Source of the DNA: a virus
IMG/VR virus record: IMGVR_UViG_3300010299_004787
Coordinates: 1 to 28,828 of that record
Reading direction: 5' to 3' (one strand)
Length of the DNA: 28,828 bases
In this document: positions 1-8,571 of the stretch, piece by piece
Position numbering within the stretch: position 1 is the first letter of the stretch
Layout of the letters: each line of letters begins with the position of its first letter
The notes under the pieces: generated by a model
The model's database searches: none
What the model was told of the DNA's origin: nothing
Seen by the model: the letters and a program-made list of their open reading frames with translations, nothing else
Program-made: the position numbers and the translations under genes

Positions 1-1286
1 ATATTTTTAAACAAAATACTTTTTCTTTCAAATGGAAGCTTTGAAACTCTTGCCATTTCAAGAGAATTTTGAGCAAAAATTCTAAATCTTGCTTTTTCTG
101 TACTTTGATATTTTCCAATATTGTTTCTTACAACAACATTGATTTTGCCTGGTACTTGTTCAAATGCTGTTCTGGGAACGGTTTTCACAACTAACGATCC
201 TGTAAAGAATCCTTGCGTTCCATCTAAGCTTTCCCATATTTCTGTAAAAGTAGCAGAACCTGCTGCATCAATTTCAGCACGAATACTTCCAGTTTCATTT
301 GTACCAATCGCAAATGTTGCACGATAAACACCAGATTGAAAATTTGTACCAACAGTATGCTGTGATGCTGTAATATACTTTTCATAAAAAGTAGAACCAG
401 ATCCAGACATTAAATGCAATATCAAAGAATCTGAACCAGTAATCTGCTGACCATTAAAAATGATATTTGAAGGCTGACCAAAATGAAAGTTATTCAAATA
501 AAGTGTTCCACTTAAGTCGAAAAACATATTTCTATGATCATCTTGAATTGAATCATCAAAATATACATCAATACTTGGTCTCAATGCTGGGTCATTGGCA
601 TTTCGTGCTGTAAATCTCTTTACAAATCTTGTAATATCATCTGTTTCTTGAGTTCCACTGAATGAAATTCGATAACCAAAATCAGGAATAGCACCAGCTA
701 AAGTTGCAGACACAATTGATGTTACATCCATTAGCAAATCTTCTGTTCCAATAGAAAAATTTTGTGTCCTAAATAAGTTTTCAGAACCTGCACCAACATT
801 TCCATTTTCAATAATATCAATAACAGAAGAGCCAAGAGTACCAGAATTTGATGCCCCAGGAAGACTCCAGGTCACATTTGTTGATGCCGTAATCCAGTTG
901 GATGAATCAAGATCTCTAAATAATCCAATATCAAAACCATTTCCTTCATCGAAACTTCTGCTCAAAGGATAGGCAATAAGTGTAAAATTTGAAGGAATAG
1001 TTTGTCCACCAAAAACATCCCTCATTCTCATATATGCTTTGAATGAAGATGTTGTAAAATCAAGAACAGAACCAGTTAATGCTCTAAGCGGATCCAAATC
1101 AAAATGAACAAGAAGACGAGAAATTTCAAGAACAGATCCAGTAAAACTACCAGATCCAGTCTCGTTAGCTAATTTAAAAAGGTCTAATGTGCCAGCCTGA
1201 CCAACATTGGCATCTGTAACACGTTTGCCATTCACAATTTTGTTAGTTATATAACAATCCTTATCTGCTTTCAATCTACGATACAT
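1..1286 (-). CDS. Large phage structural (tail-associated) protein, C-terminus beyond window
   Basis: The minus-strand frame is open from an ATG at 1286 to the left edge (428 codons, no stop), so the C-terminus is missing. The start is supported by an AGGTGGAG ribosome-binding site just upstream, inside the end of the homing endonuclease gene, which it overlaps by 11 bp. The protein is rich in Thr, Ser and Gly, with recurrent TGS motifs (FTGSVLE, LTGSVLD, FTGSLVV). One stretch (about residues 130-245), with a conserved WITAS element, a DVT strand and an F-x-R...P-x-L-R-P...DVYFDD ending, resembles a DNRLRE-type beta-sandwich; this is a pattern match by eye only. Its place directly downstream of gp6-like and gp25-like baseplate genes suggests a virion protein such as a baseplate or tail-fibre component. 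That it is coding and structural is fairly sure; the exact role is unknown. Confidence 0.7.
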   Translation of the reverse strand, partial: MYRRLKADKDCYITNKIVNGKRVTDANVGQAGTLDLFKLANETGSGSFTGSVLEISRLLVHFDLDPLRALTGSVLDFTTSSFKAYMRMRDVFGGQTIPSNFTLIAYPLSRSFDEGNGFDIGLFRDLDSSNWITASTNVTWSLPGASNSGTLGSSVIDIIENGNVGAGSENLFRTQNFSIGTEDLLMDVTSIVSATLAGAIPDFGYRISFSGTQETDDITRFVKRFTARNANDPALRPSIDVYFDDSIQDDHRNMFFDLSGTLYLNNFHFGQPSNIIFNGQQITGSDSLILHLMSGSGSTFYEKYITASQHTVGTNFQSGVYRATFAIGTNETGSIRAEIDAAGSATFTEIWESLDGTQGFFTGSLVVKTVPRTAFEQVPGKINVVVRNNIGKYQSTEKARFRIFAQNSLEMARVSKLPFERKSILFKN

Positions 1287-1947
1287 AACTCCACCTATAT
1301 CCATACGCCTTATTTCTAATCCCATTGCAACACTTAGAAATATTAGGATGTTGACCACCAACAAATTTTGCTGCTTCTTTTAGAGAATCAAATGTATTAA
1401 TATAATAACCATCTAAAGAATATTGATTTATTTTTACTTTTTTTGATTCAGAAATTTTCTTTTTAACTTCATCACTTCTTGGAATTCCGTATCTATGATT
1501 CTTTACACCTTTTTTTCCATACATTCCATTTTTTGAACCAGTATGCAAGCCTTTATGAGCTTTTGATAAAGCTTTTTTGTGCTCTTTAGAAAAAAACATT
1601 CCTTTTCTAGAATTTGAAATTTTTTGCTTTGTTTTTTCAGAATGATTAAATCCAGGAATGCCCCCATCTCCACCTTCTGTAGAATTATATCCGTTACTAA
1701 ATGTATTTAATTCTGAAATCCAAAATTTTTCTTTATTAGACAGTTCGTCATTTGACGAACATTCTTCAATTTTTTCAACAACAAAATTATCTTTACCATA
1801 TTTTCTTATGGCTCTAGAAAAATGAGTATCCAACCTACCAGAAATTGCATCATTATAATGACCTATCCATCTATCTTGTAAAGATTTAATAGTCTTACCA
1901 ATATACTGCTTTCCATTAATGATATTTGTTATTGAATAAATAAACAT
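1276..1947 (-). CDS. GIY-YIG homing endonuclease with NUMOD3/NUMOD1 DNA-binding repeats
   Basis: A 223-aa protein of the free-standing GIY-YIG homing endonuclease family (Seg/I-TevI type), which makes a DNA break in an allele lacking the gene so that repair copies the gene across. The nuclease domain fills residues 1-95: a variant GIY element (IYSITN), the YIG element (KQYIGKT, 13-19), Arg26, and the probable catalytic Glu73 followed by GYNSTEGG. Two NUMOD3-like segments follow (about 101-135 and 143-170; pattern G-x-x-x-S-x-E-x-K-K-K-I-S), then a NUMOD1-like helix-turn-helix (172-220). The ATG overlaps the TAA of the gp6-like gene by one base, and the 3' end overlaps the next structural gene by 11 bp. 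It therefore sits seamlessly in the baseplate operon and supplies the next gene's ribosome-binding site. All key residues are present, so it is probably active. Confidence 0.93.
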   Translation of the reverse strand: MFIYSITNIINGKQYIGKTIKSLQDRWIGHYNDAISGRLDTHFSRAIRKYGKDNFVVEKIEECSSNDELSNKEKFWISELNTFSNGYNSTEGGDGGIPGFNHSEKTKQKISNSRKGMFFSKEHKKALSKAHKGLHTGSKNGMYGKKGVKNHRYGIPRSDEVKKKISESKKVKINQYSLDGYYINTFDSLKEAAKFVGGQHPNISKCCNGIRNKAYGYRWSYVS

Positions 1948-3791
1948 TAGATTCCTGCTCCAACGATATCAAAATCTGGGTATTTCATTTCAAATATTCC
2001 ACCAGGAGGTGGGAATAGTAATCCTCGAATTGTATTCGAGGTAATATTAAGTGTATTTCCACTATATTCTCTTCCGTCAATTGTTCCAACTAGATTTCTA
2101 AATCTCAACTGTGTAACTGAAACGACCCCAACATTATTGAAAATAATGTTTTGAACATCAGAAACTCTAATTGGCTGATCGATTTGAAAGTTATCAGAAG
2201 CAAAAAACTGCTGTAATCTTGCAATAACATTTTGAACAACAACATTTTTATTAGCTTGTGCTTCTGTTACTATTTCAAATTCAACACCAATATTCACAAC
2301 AGGAGAATCCAAAATATCAATAGCATCACTAATCATTCTGTATTGATTCAAAAATGTTACTAAATTTTCTTTCAATGTGTCTGGCGACGGAACAAAGTTT
2401 CCAGCTGCATCACGAGACAAAATATACAATTGAGCAGCTTGTGGATTACTTGGGTTTGATCGGACACCAGCTCTAAATACACGCCCAAAGTTACTTGGCA
2501 TTGTATAAACACGAGCTAAAAGATCTTCCCTTGTAACAATTCTTTGTTGAGCATTTCTTGCTGAAGGAACTTTTGTCTTTAGCTCATTGATAGTTGGGGC
2601 ATTTTCTCCTCCAAGAGCAGGCTCAGGATTAGTTACATCTACAGATGCACGAACTTGAGCAGCAAGTGCTGGTGTTGGGTTGCGAGGAAATGACATTAAT
2701 AATGTACTAACTGTTCTAATAGTTTCCGCACCAACATTATGACTCAATCCACCACCAAATCTATAATTTACAGACAATGTTGTTCCTTGAGGAGCAACAC
2801 CCAAAGTTCTTGTGTTTAATAAGTTGTTTGGATCAATAGCAAATCTGTCAAAATTTGTTTTTCCATAAAGAGGAATCGCAAATTCACTTGGATCCGGTAT
2901 GATATCATTGTCAATACTTGTTGCTTGTCCTCCTCCAAAAGTCAGTGTCATCAATCTTGTCGCTAAACTTGTTTCAGCAGTAAATCTATATGGAGCAGGT
3001 AAAACCTCAAGTCTCATATCGACAAGATCATTGTCACTTCTATTGTTTGGAATACCTCTAAAAACAGTATCTTGAGTCAATGCTCCAACCTTATAATAAA
3101 CATTTCCTTCGGTATCTGTAACTGTGTTTATTGTTGTAACATCCGCACTAGATAATGTAATTTTTCTAAATGGAACAAAAGTGTTTGAAATAACAAAGTT
3201 TTCAGTACGAGTAAATCCAGAAACTGCCTGAACCGTTCTTCCCATAACAAGAGTGGCAGGAGAACCGTCTGTATTTGTGCTTCCAATAACCATTTCAGCA
3301 ACAAAATTACCATCATCATCACGATCTGCAAAATCTACATCTTCAGTTATTTCAAATCTTGTTCCATTTGATGCTGCACAAATTGTACCTTGAAGAATCT
3401 TTGGCAAAGAAGATGGCTCTGGTTCATATACAGTTCCAACTTTTGTAACAGGGACTTCAATAGCAAACTGAAGTTTTACAACAGCTGGACTGTTTCCTGT
3501 TATTTCAACCCCTGCTCTTCTTATTAGGTTTTCAATATTTGAATTTTCTACCGCAGTATCAGTGAACAATTCACCGTATTGATGATCTAAATAAAAGCTC
3601 ATTACATCTCCGACATAAGAAGCTAAATCAATAAGAGCACCACCTAATGATGCTTCGGAAAAATCCTGAATTCTATCTGGGTAGAATGCCCTTGTATATG
3701 TGATAAGGTCTGAACGCAAAGAATCAAAATCTTTATTCAGGTACTTTCTCTGCCTTACCGGTCTAACTTGTTTTTTTGTATCAATTGGCAT
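1947..3791 (-). CDS. Baseplate wedge protein, T4 gp6-like (baseplate J family)
   Basis: A 614-aa protein with the hallmark N-terminus of T4-type gp6 / baseplate J-like proteins: a basic start, then YLNKDFDSLRSDL, YTRAFYPD, DFSEASLGGALIDLASYVGD and YLDHQYGE (about residues 17-85). In T4, gp6 dimers join the wedges into the ring around the hub and link them to the tail tube and sheath. The C-terminal third (about 410-600) has the alpha/beta module typical of this family, beginning at VPSARNAQQRIVTREDLLARVY. Length is close to that of gp6 (about 660 aa). The start follows a strong AGGAGG site seven bases upstream. It lies 3 bp after the gp25-like gene, the usual pairing of these two wedge genes in T4-like phages. 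The identification rests on recognised motifs and context. Confidence 0.88.
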   Translation of the reverse strand: MPIDTKKQVRPVRQRKYLNKDFDSLRSDLITYTRAFYPDRIQDFSEASLGGALIDLASYVGDVMSFYLDHQYGELFTDTAVENSNIENLIRRAGVEITGNSPAVVKLQFAIEVPVTKVGTVYEPEPSSLPKILQGTICAASNGTRFEITEDVDFADRDDDGNFVAEMVIGSTNTDGSPATLVMGRTVQAVSGFTRTENFVISNTFVPFRKITLSSADVTTINTVTDTEGNVYYKVGALTQDTVFRGIPNNRSDNDLVDMRLEVLPAPYRFTAETSLATRLMTLTFGGGQATSIDNDIIPDPSEFAIPLYGKTNFDRFAIDPNNLLNTRTLGVAPQGTTLSVNYRFGGGLSHNVGAETIRTVSTLLMSFPRNPTPALAAQVRASVDVTNPEPALGGENAPTINELKTKVPSARNAQQRIVTREDLLARVYTMPSNFGRVFRAGVRSNPSNPQAAQLYILSRDAAGNFVPSPDTLKENLVTFLNQYRMISDAIDILDSPVVNIGVEFEIVTEAQANKNVVVQNVIARLQQFFASDNFQIDQPIRVSDVQNIIFNNVGVVSVTQLRFRNLVGTIDGREYSGNTLNITSNTIRGLLFPPPGGIFEMKYPDFDIVGAGI

Positions 3792-3794
3792 TCA

Positions 3795-4271
3795 CTAGCC
3801 TCCTATAAAGAACGAAATTTCAACAGCTTGATTAAATATTCGCAAAGATGGAACAGAGTAATAAATTTTAACTCTTATTTTTGCAACTACCTCATTATCC
3901 ATATTTTCAATATCTCGTTCCATTCGATCTAGTTTGATATATGGCATAAATCTTGAAACAGCAGTATTGATTCTAAGTAACATTTCATTATCAAAAACAT
4001 CTGATCCCAATTCCATTGTAAGAGGACCAAGATTTGCTCCAAAATTAGAAATTGCAACTCTTTCTCCGTGATTTGTTAGAAGTAAGTTTCTAAAATTGTC
4101 ACGAATTTGATCTGCTAAAATATAATGCATTTGAAATATGCCATCAGACCCCTGTCCTAATCTCATAGGAGTTCTAATTCCGATAGGAAGACTCGTAGAT
4201 GGATCTGGTTGTTTTGGATCGTCTGATTTAATTCCAACGCTTTTAAAGCTATATTCTTTTACATTTGCCAT
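3795..4271 (-). CDS. Baseplate wedge protein, T4 gp25-like
   Basis: A 158-aa protein of the gp25/IraD-like family, also called the gp25-like lysozyme family although it is structural in baseplates. The diagnostic motif is at residues 66-84: TNHGERVAISNFGANLG, the family's GER...FG-x-x-L signature. N-terminal residues 28-60 (PIGIRTPMRLG, then IRDNFRNLLL) and the closing strands (KIRVKIYYSVP...VEISFFIGG) also fit. In contractile injection systems this small protein bridges gp6 and gp53-like subunits and initiates sheath assembly. Its ATG overlaps the TAA of the upstream hub-like gene by one base, and the gp6-like gene starts 3 bp after its stop. Length is slightly above the T4 protein (132 aa), owing to a Pro-rich N-terminal extension. 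Confidence 0.9.
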   Translation of the reverse strand: MANVKEYSFKSVGIKSDDPKQPDPSTSLPIGIRTPMRLGQGSDGIFQMHYILADQIRDNFRNLLLTNHGERVAISNFGANLGPLTMELGSDVFDNEMLLRINTAVSRFMPYIKLDRMERDIENMDNEVVAKIRVKIYYSVPSLRIFNQAVEISFFIGG

Positions 4272-5671
4272 TAGTCAGTAAATACCTTAACAGAAAGTGC
4301 GGCAGCTAAAGCACTTGCAAGAGATGCTTGTGCTGTAGATATTGCTGTATTAAATGCTGCCCAAGCTGTTTGAAACGTTACTTGCTGTGGTGGAGTAGGA
4401 ACAGGTATCGCAAAATATACCTGCGCAGCCGCATTCAAAGCTGTAGTTGCAGTCGTTATTGCTGTTGAATATGTGTTTAACGCTGCAACCAAAGAAGCCC
4501 CAAGAACAACTGGTTGTGGTGAAAATGCAGAACCCAAATTAATCTTTGGTGATCCGATTAAAGAAATATTTCCAATACTATCTAAAACAACAGCATTTGC
4601 AGATCCAGCAATTTTGACATCACCACCTGGTGTATTTGCAAGAAGCCTTAATTGTTGACTTTTCAAAACAGCTGCCGGTGCTGGGCCTGGTGTCGGAGGA
4701 ACGCCAGGTATGATTACTGAAAAATTAACATCAGCATTCGTTGCTTCTGAAAGATAAAATCTAGATGGATCAAGAAGCATGTCTGGATCTCCTTCAAGAG
4801 GATTTGCTGGTATTTTTTTATCTACTTCTTGTTCTCCACGACTATTTGCAATTGGGGTTGGTGCTGTTGGTGTTCCTGTTCTTCCATAGCCAACAACCAT
4901 ATCAATTGTTGCTGTGTTTGGAAGAGGAGGTGTTTCTGCTGGTGCTGGGCCTGGTAAAGATCTATCCATTCCTAAAACAATCCTAGCGGCATTGCTTCCT
5001 TGGAGAACCTTATCACCAGGTCTTTTCACAAATCTTGCTGTTGGCTCTTTGACAATCGCAAGATTTGCTCGTGCTTTTTTATTTATATCTTCATATGCAT
5101 TGGCACCAGCAAGTGTTCTTTGTTCTGCTTGGTCTCCTCCATTGATAAAATCTGGTGGTCCAGGCGTAACTCCTGCCAATTTGTCAGTCGTAGATGTTCC
5201 TTCATTTACTTGATATTTTCTATCAGCATGAGTGAAATTGAGATCATCTGTATCTACAGGCTGTGGAACCCTTCTCCACCAATAACCAACTTGATCATTT
5301 ACAGCTTGATCAACAAAAAAAACAAAAACTTGCTCACCAGGCTTTATTGGTTCTGCATCAAAAACATTGACTGGGAAGAATATACGAGGGCTGCTGTCAT
5401 ATAAATCTTGATTTCTTGTAATAATTCTTGCTGCAATAGAGTTTCTAGGCATTCTTTTTACAAGTTCTGGCGTTGCCGATTGCTCTTCTAGCTCCAACAA
5501 TACATCAGGAGTTATTGTGTTTGGATTATAGAATACGTCTACAACTACAGCTACTTGAAATGAAGGAAGAGGCAATGATGCGCGAGCACCATCAATTTCT
5601 TCACTAATATCTGTTCCATCTTCAAATATCTTGCGATTTGCATTATACCCAGTAATCTCACTCAATAACAT
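4271..5671 (-). CDS. Probable baseplate hub/spike protein (gp5-like OB-fold region)
   Basis: A 466-aa protein placed directly upstream of the gp25-like and gp6-like genes, the usual position of a hub or spike gene. Residues about 35-155 form a beta-rich module (VAVVVDVFYNP...RNSIAARIITR...PVNVFDAEPIKPGEQVFVFF...GYWWRRVP) consistent with an OB-fold of the gp5 N-terminal type. Long Pro/Ala linkers follow (PGPAPAETPPLPN and PTPGPAPAA), then a short-repeat beta stretch (about 340-385: QLRLLANTPGGDVKIAG, then VVLDSIGNISLIG, then PKINLGS) that could form a small beta-helix or spike. The last 80 residues are Ala-rich and helical. I see no lysozyme catalytic domain, unlike T4 gp5. The ribosome-binding site (GAGGGG) is 13 bases away, a long spacing. 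Hub/spike is inferred from context and composition. Confidence 0.6.
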   Translation of the reverse strand: MLLSEITGYNANRKIFEDGTDISEEIDGARASLPLPSFQVAVVVDVFYNPNTITPDVLLELEEQSATPELVKRMPRNSIAARIITRNQDLYDSSPRIFFPVNVFDAEPIKPGEQVFVFFVDQAVNDQVGYWWRRVPQPVDTDDLNFTHADRKYQVNEGTSTTDKLAGVTPGPPDFINGGDQAEQRTLAGANAYEDINKKARANLAIVKEPTARFVKRPGDKVLQGSNAARIVLGMDRSLPGPAPAETPPLPNTATIDMVVGYGRTGTPTAPTPIANSRGEQEVDKKIPANPLEGDPDMLLDPSRFYLSEATNADVNFSVIIPGVPPTPGPAPAAVLKSQQLRLLANTPGGDVKIAGSANAVVLDSIGNISLIGSPKINLGSAFSPQPVVLGASLVAALNTYSTAITTATTALNAAAQVYFAIPVPTPPQQVTFQTAWAAFNTAISTAQASLASALAAALSVKVFTD

Positions 5672-5681
5672 ACTTTATATA

Positions 5682-6074
5682 TTACCCCTCACTTTGTTGT
5701 GATTTTTGAATTTCAGCAAAAAGAGCATCTTGATCTATCGATTCTTCTTGTTGATTTTCTAATGATTTTTGAATTATAGTTGCAAGCTTTAAAAGCTGTT
5801 CATTAGACTTTTCCATCCTTGTTAAGTATTGGACAGCTTGAATTCCAACTTGCATATGATTATCTAAATCATTTTTCAAATGAGGATAAACATCTAAAAA
5901 GCACAAATTTGCATTTGCTCTATCAGAAATAGAGTTTTCATAAATTTGTCTCCATAGGATTTTTTCTTTAGTACCAGCAGAATCTATAGAATTCAATAAT
6001 TCATCAAATTCTTTTAGTAATTCATGCTTTTTGTCAATCATATTTTTTTCAGAAGAAGATTCCAAACTCATCAT
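5682..6074 (-). CDS. Unknown helical phage protein
   Basis: A 130-aa, charged, almost entirely helical protein with no family I recognise. Residues 12-110 read as several amphipathic helices (KHELLKEFDELLNSID, then LKNDLDNHMQVGIQAVQYL, then EQLLKLATIIQKSLEN), followed by an acidic Gln-rich tail. Two adjacent ATGs are available; the second (6071) has better spacing from the GAGGAA site. The gene overlaps the end of the sigma factor gene by 26 bp and stops 10 bp before the hub gene, so it is translationally coupled to both. A position between sigma and hub suggests a late protein, possibly a chaperone or scaffold for tail assembly, but that is guesswork. Confidence 0.75.
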   Translation of the reverse strand: MMSLESSSEKNMIDKKHELLKEFDELLNSIDSAGTKEKILWRQIYENSISDRANANLCFLDVYPHLKNDLDNHMQVGIQAVQYLTRMEKSNEQLLKLATIIQKSLENQQEESIDQDALFAEIQKSQQSEG

Positions 6075-6945
6075 TTCCTCGCAATTCTCTATAATGCTTC
6101 TTGATAACGGCCATATTTGTTGTTAGTTGCTTCGCACTTAAACCGGTCATTTCTCTAATATAGAAAAATACAGCTCTTTTATTCAACAAATCTATTTGGT
6201 CAATATGCTTAAATATGTAAATGATTGAATCTATAGTTCTATGTTCACTATCATTTTTAAGTCTTTTCTTTATTTCTACCAATAAGTCACCGATTTCTTT
6301 ATTAAATTCTTTAGAAATCATTTCATCATCAGGAGATGGCACAGTGCAATATTCTTTTAAAGCTTCTTGCTCTGTATAACCCATTAAATCAGGCTCATCG
6401 ATACAAATATTTTTCTTTATTTTATTAACACGTTGCTTACTTTTGATTATCAAATAATGCTTAGCAATAATATTAAAATAAGAAAATGCCTTTTTTCCTT
6501 TGTCAGCCTTAAATTTAGGAATAGCTTGATAAAGAAAAGTTACACAATCAGATTTTAAATCCTCATAAGAGTCATGAAGACTAAGAAAATTATGAATAAA
6601 AATTAAATTTTCAACCAACTTGTCAAATGCCGGTTCAATATGTTGTTTGTATATTTTTTCTTTTTTAAAATTTACTTCTTTCTTAAGCTCGGCATAGCCT
6701 GACTTATTTTCTTCTTTCATTATTTCATTTTGAAGACTTTTAATTGCTTCAAAATCACAATTTTTTTCTTTAAGAAGTTTTTCTATTTTCCTTTTTTTAT
6801 CTTCAACATGTGCAATTTTTGCAATTTGTTCTTGAAATGCAATTATTGCATCTTGCGTTCCTTGATGAAAATAAAGCTTACTTTTTGTACCTTTTCCTCG
6901 GCGCCTTCTTCTTTTTACAACCTTTTTTTTTCCAAAATTACTCAA
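6049..6945 (-). CDS. Late-transcription sigma factor, T4 gp55-like
   Basis: A 298-aa protein resembling the gp55 family of highly divergent sigma factors that direct host RNA polymerase to phage late promoters. After a very basic N-terminus (RRRRRGKG), residues 24-38 (LYFHQGTQDAIIAFQ) match the conserved start of gp55-like proteins. Residues 101-175 (EPAFDKLVENLIFIHNFL, then DLKSDCVTFLYQAIPKFK, then FSYFNIIAKHYLI) correspond to sigma region 2, which melts the -10 element. There is no region 4. The C-terminus (DEFGIFF) is acidic-hydrophobic, like the tail by which T4 gp55 docks on the sliding clamp. About 50 charged, coiled-coil-like residues (45-97) appear inserted. The only plausible start is TTG at 6945, overlapping the upstream gene by 8 bp; no ATG precedes region 2 in frame. 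Confidence 0.8.
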   Translation of the reverse strand: MSNFGKKKVVKRRRRRGKGTKSKLYFHQGTQDAIIAFQEQIAKIAHVEDKKRKIEKLLKEKNCDFEAIKSLQNEIMKEENKSGYAELKKEVNFKKEKIYKQHIEPAFDKLVENLIFIHNFLSLHDSYEDLKSDCVTFLYQAIPKFKADKGKKAFSYFNIIAKHYLIIKSKQRVNKIKKNICIDEPDLMGYTEQEALKEYCTVPSPDDEMISKEFNKEIGDLLVEIKKRLKNDSEHRTIDSIIYIFKHIDQIDLLNKRAVFFYIREMTGLSAKQLTTNMAVIKKHYRELRGNDEFGIFF

Positions 6946-7324
6946 TTAAAAAACCATCGGTGTCTGACTGAGCTTCAGACGGGCTTGAACCTAGAGCGAG
7001 AGCTTCTTTCTCATCGCTATTACTCAATTGCTCAGTTGAACGTGAAATAAGATTTGCTATTTTAAGCACATCATTTCTTAGTGATTCGACTTCTTTGAAA
7101 AAGGATCTAATCATAGGATCATCACCAATAACGCTCTGGGCTCTGCCAGAGGAGTCGTCAAATACATGCATTAAATTATGAAATCTCTTATCAATGATGT
7201 CAAGACATGTTTGAGTATTGTCTTCAACATTCATTAACATTTTACCAAAACGGATATTGGCGCTTACAGAAAGCGTAAGCGCCGAAATCAACAATGAACT
7301 AATAATAATAAATGCAATTACCAT
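6938..7324 (-). CDS. Small one-pass membrane protein, unknown function
   Basis: A 128-aa protein beginning with a single hydrophobic segment (residues 2-22, VIAFIIISSLLISALTLSVS) that can serve as a signal anchor. The rest is polar: residues 30-100 are probably helical or coiled-coil (DIIDKRFHNLMHVF, then SFFKEVESLRNDVLKIANLI), ending in a Ser/Glu/Asp-rich tail. The predicted topology is an N-terminal anchor with a soluble C-terminal domain; which side that domain faces cannot be decided. It overlaps the upstream glycosyltransferase by 7 bp and the sigma factor by 8 bp. I recognise no family. A role in lysis or as a membrane tether for glycan assembly would fit the position, but nothing in the sequence proves either. 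Confidence 0.75.
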   Translation of the reverse strand: MVIAFIIISSLLISALTLSVSANIRFGKMLMNVEDNTQTCLDIIDKRFHNLMHVFDDSSGRAQSVIGDDPMIRSFFKEVESLRNDVLKIANLISRSTEQLSNSDEKEALALGSSPSEAQSDTDGFLIE

Positions 7325-8571
7325 ACAGCTATATCAGAGAATACTCGATCATAGTGCTTTTCGATAGCTTCTTGAGAATATTCTTCTTTTAAGATTACAG
7401 ACAAATCTTCTGCCCATTGTTTCGGATTGTCTGGCATTTCATAAAATTTCTTCAACACTTTCTTTGCAGAAGTCTCTTTGGGCTCTGCCCATTTAGAACC
7501 TTCCATAAATATTTGTAAAAATCCGGTCCCACCACATGTTCCACAAATAGTCATAGGACCAATCTTTCCAGAACCACTACACGATGGACATTGCCTTTTA
7601 TCAATTTTTTGATTTGAAATTTCTTTCAAATCATATTCAACAGGTAGAAATTTTCCTTTATTCAAAAAATCAAGATGTCCTGACCAATTTGTTGCGATTA
7701 CAGGAAGACCTGAGGCTGCTGCTTCAAGAATTGGCAACCCATAGCCTTCGCCTCTCGTCAAAGCCACTAAAGCCTTAATTTTAGGATGACGATATAATCC
7801 CGCAACTTCATCGTTGTTCATTTCACCATGAAGAAGATAAACAGGAGGATGACTTTCTTGTCTTACATTTCCAAGAAGACTTTTTAATAAATCTTTTGTT
7901 GCATTTTTATCAAATTGCGAATTTCTTGCTGAATTCGTTTTGATTACAATTCCAACATCATCATCTTTTTTAAATGTCTCACAAAGCCATTTTAGTGTTC
8001 TGTAAGTATTTTTTCTGTCGGTTTCTTCAAGATTTCCTGTAATTTGACCAAATACCAAAAAATTAAAACTAGTTCTAAAGTCTGGTAAATCAATATCTAG
8101 ATTTTCTTTAGTAATTTCATCAATAAATGCCTCAGGAACAACTTCTATTCTTTTTTGAATGCTTCCACCAGCATTTATTAAAGATTGTTTTGCATGTTCA
8201 GAAGGAACAATAACCAAATCCATCATGTTTACATTGTTTATCCATGATGGATTTGCCTTGTTTGTTTCAACAGCAGCAGTGACACCAATATTGAATTTAG
8301 CTAATTTTGGGTCCCATTCGTTCGGAAGTTGAACTTGAATAGAAATATCAAAATTACCTGGTGCTCCGCCGGTTTTGTTCATAATTCTTCCAACAAGTCC
8401 ATTGAGTCTTTTTTCATCAACAAACCAAGTTGTAGAACCCCAAGGTACAGCATGTACCCAAAAATCATATTTGTCAGAGTTTTTCTCAAGCCATCTATAA
8501 ATCTGACGAGAATGAACTCCATACCCTGACATTGTTAGCACTGGTGCACGAAGGATTACTGTTTTTTTCAT
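7318..8571 (-). CDS. GT-B glycosyltransferase (GT4-like) with DnaJ-type zinc-finger insertion
   Basis: A 417-aa glycosyltransferase of the GT4 type, transferring a sugar from a nucleotide-sugar donor. The N-terminal Rossmann-like half starts with VILRAPVLTMSGYGVHSRQ. The C-terminal half carries the donor-site E-x7-E motif (E275 and E283 in GEGYGLPILEAAASGLPVIATN). Unusually, the C-terminal domain is interrupted at about residues 322-352 by two perfect CxxCxGxG motifs (C328/C331 and C343/C346), the zinc-binding repeat of the DnaJ central domain. The GT fold then resumes, with helices to residue 417. ATGA overlap with the preceding small gene and 7-bp overlap with the following membrane protein show coupling. 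The family call is firm; sugar and acceptor are unknown. Confidence 0.9.
   Translation of the reverse strand: MKKTVILRAPVLTMSGYGVHSRQIYRWLEKNSDKYDFWVHAVPWGSTTWFVDEKRLNGLVGRIMNKTGGAPGNFDISIQVQLPNEWDPKLAKFNIGVTAAVETNKANPSWINNVNMMDLVIVPSEHAKQSLINAGGSIQKRIEVVPEAFIDEITKENLDIDLPDFRTSFNFLVFGQITGNLEETDRKNTYRTLKWLCETFKKDDDVGIVIKTNSARNSQFDKNATKDLLKSLLGNVRQESHPPVYLLHGEMNNDEVAGLYRHPKIKALVALTRGEGYGLPILEAAASGLPVIATNWSGHLDFLNKGKFLPVEYDLKEISNQKIDKRQCPSCSGSGKIGPMTICGTCGGTGFLQIFMEGSKWAEPKETSAKKVLKKFYEMPDNPKQWAEDLSVILKEEYSQEAIEKHYDRVFSDIAVW

Noticed and set aside
4765-5404. Several plus-strand open frames opposite the hub gene.
   Set aside because: They lie antisense to a better-supported gene with baseplate context, have no ribosome-binding sites and unnatural composition.
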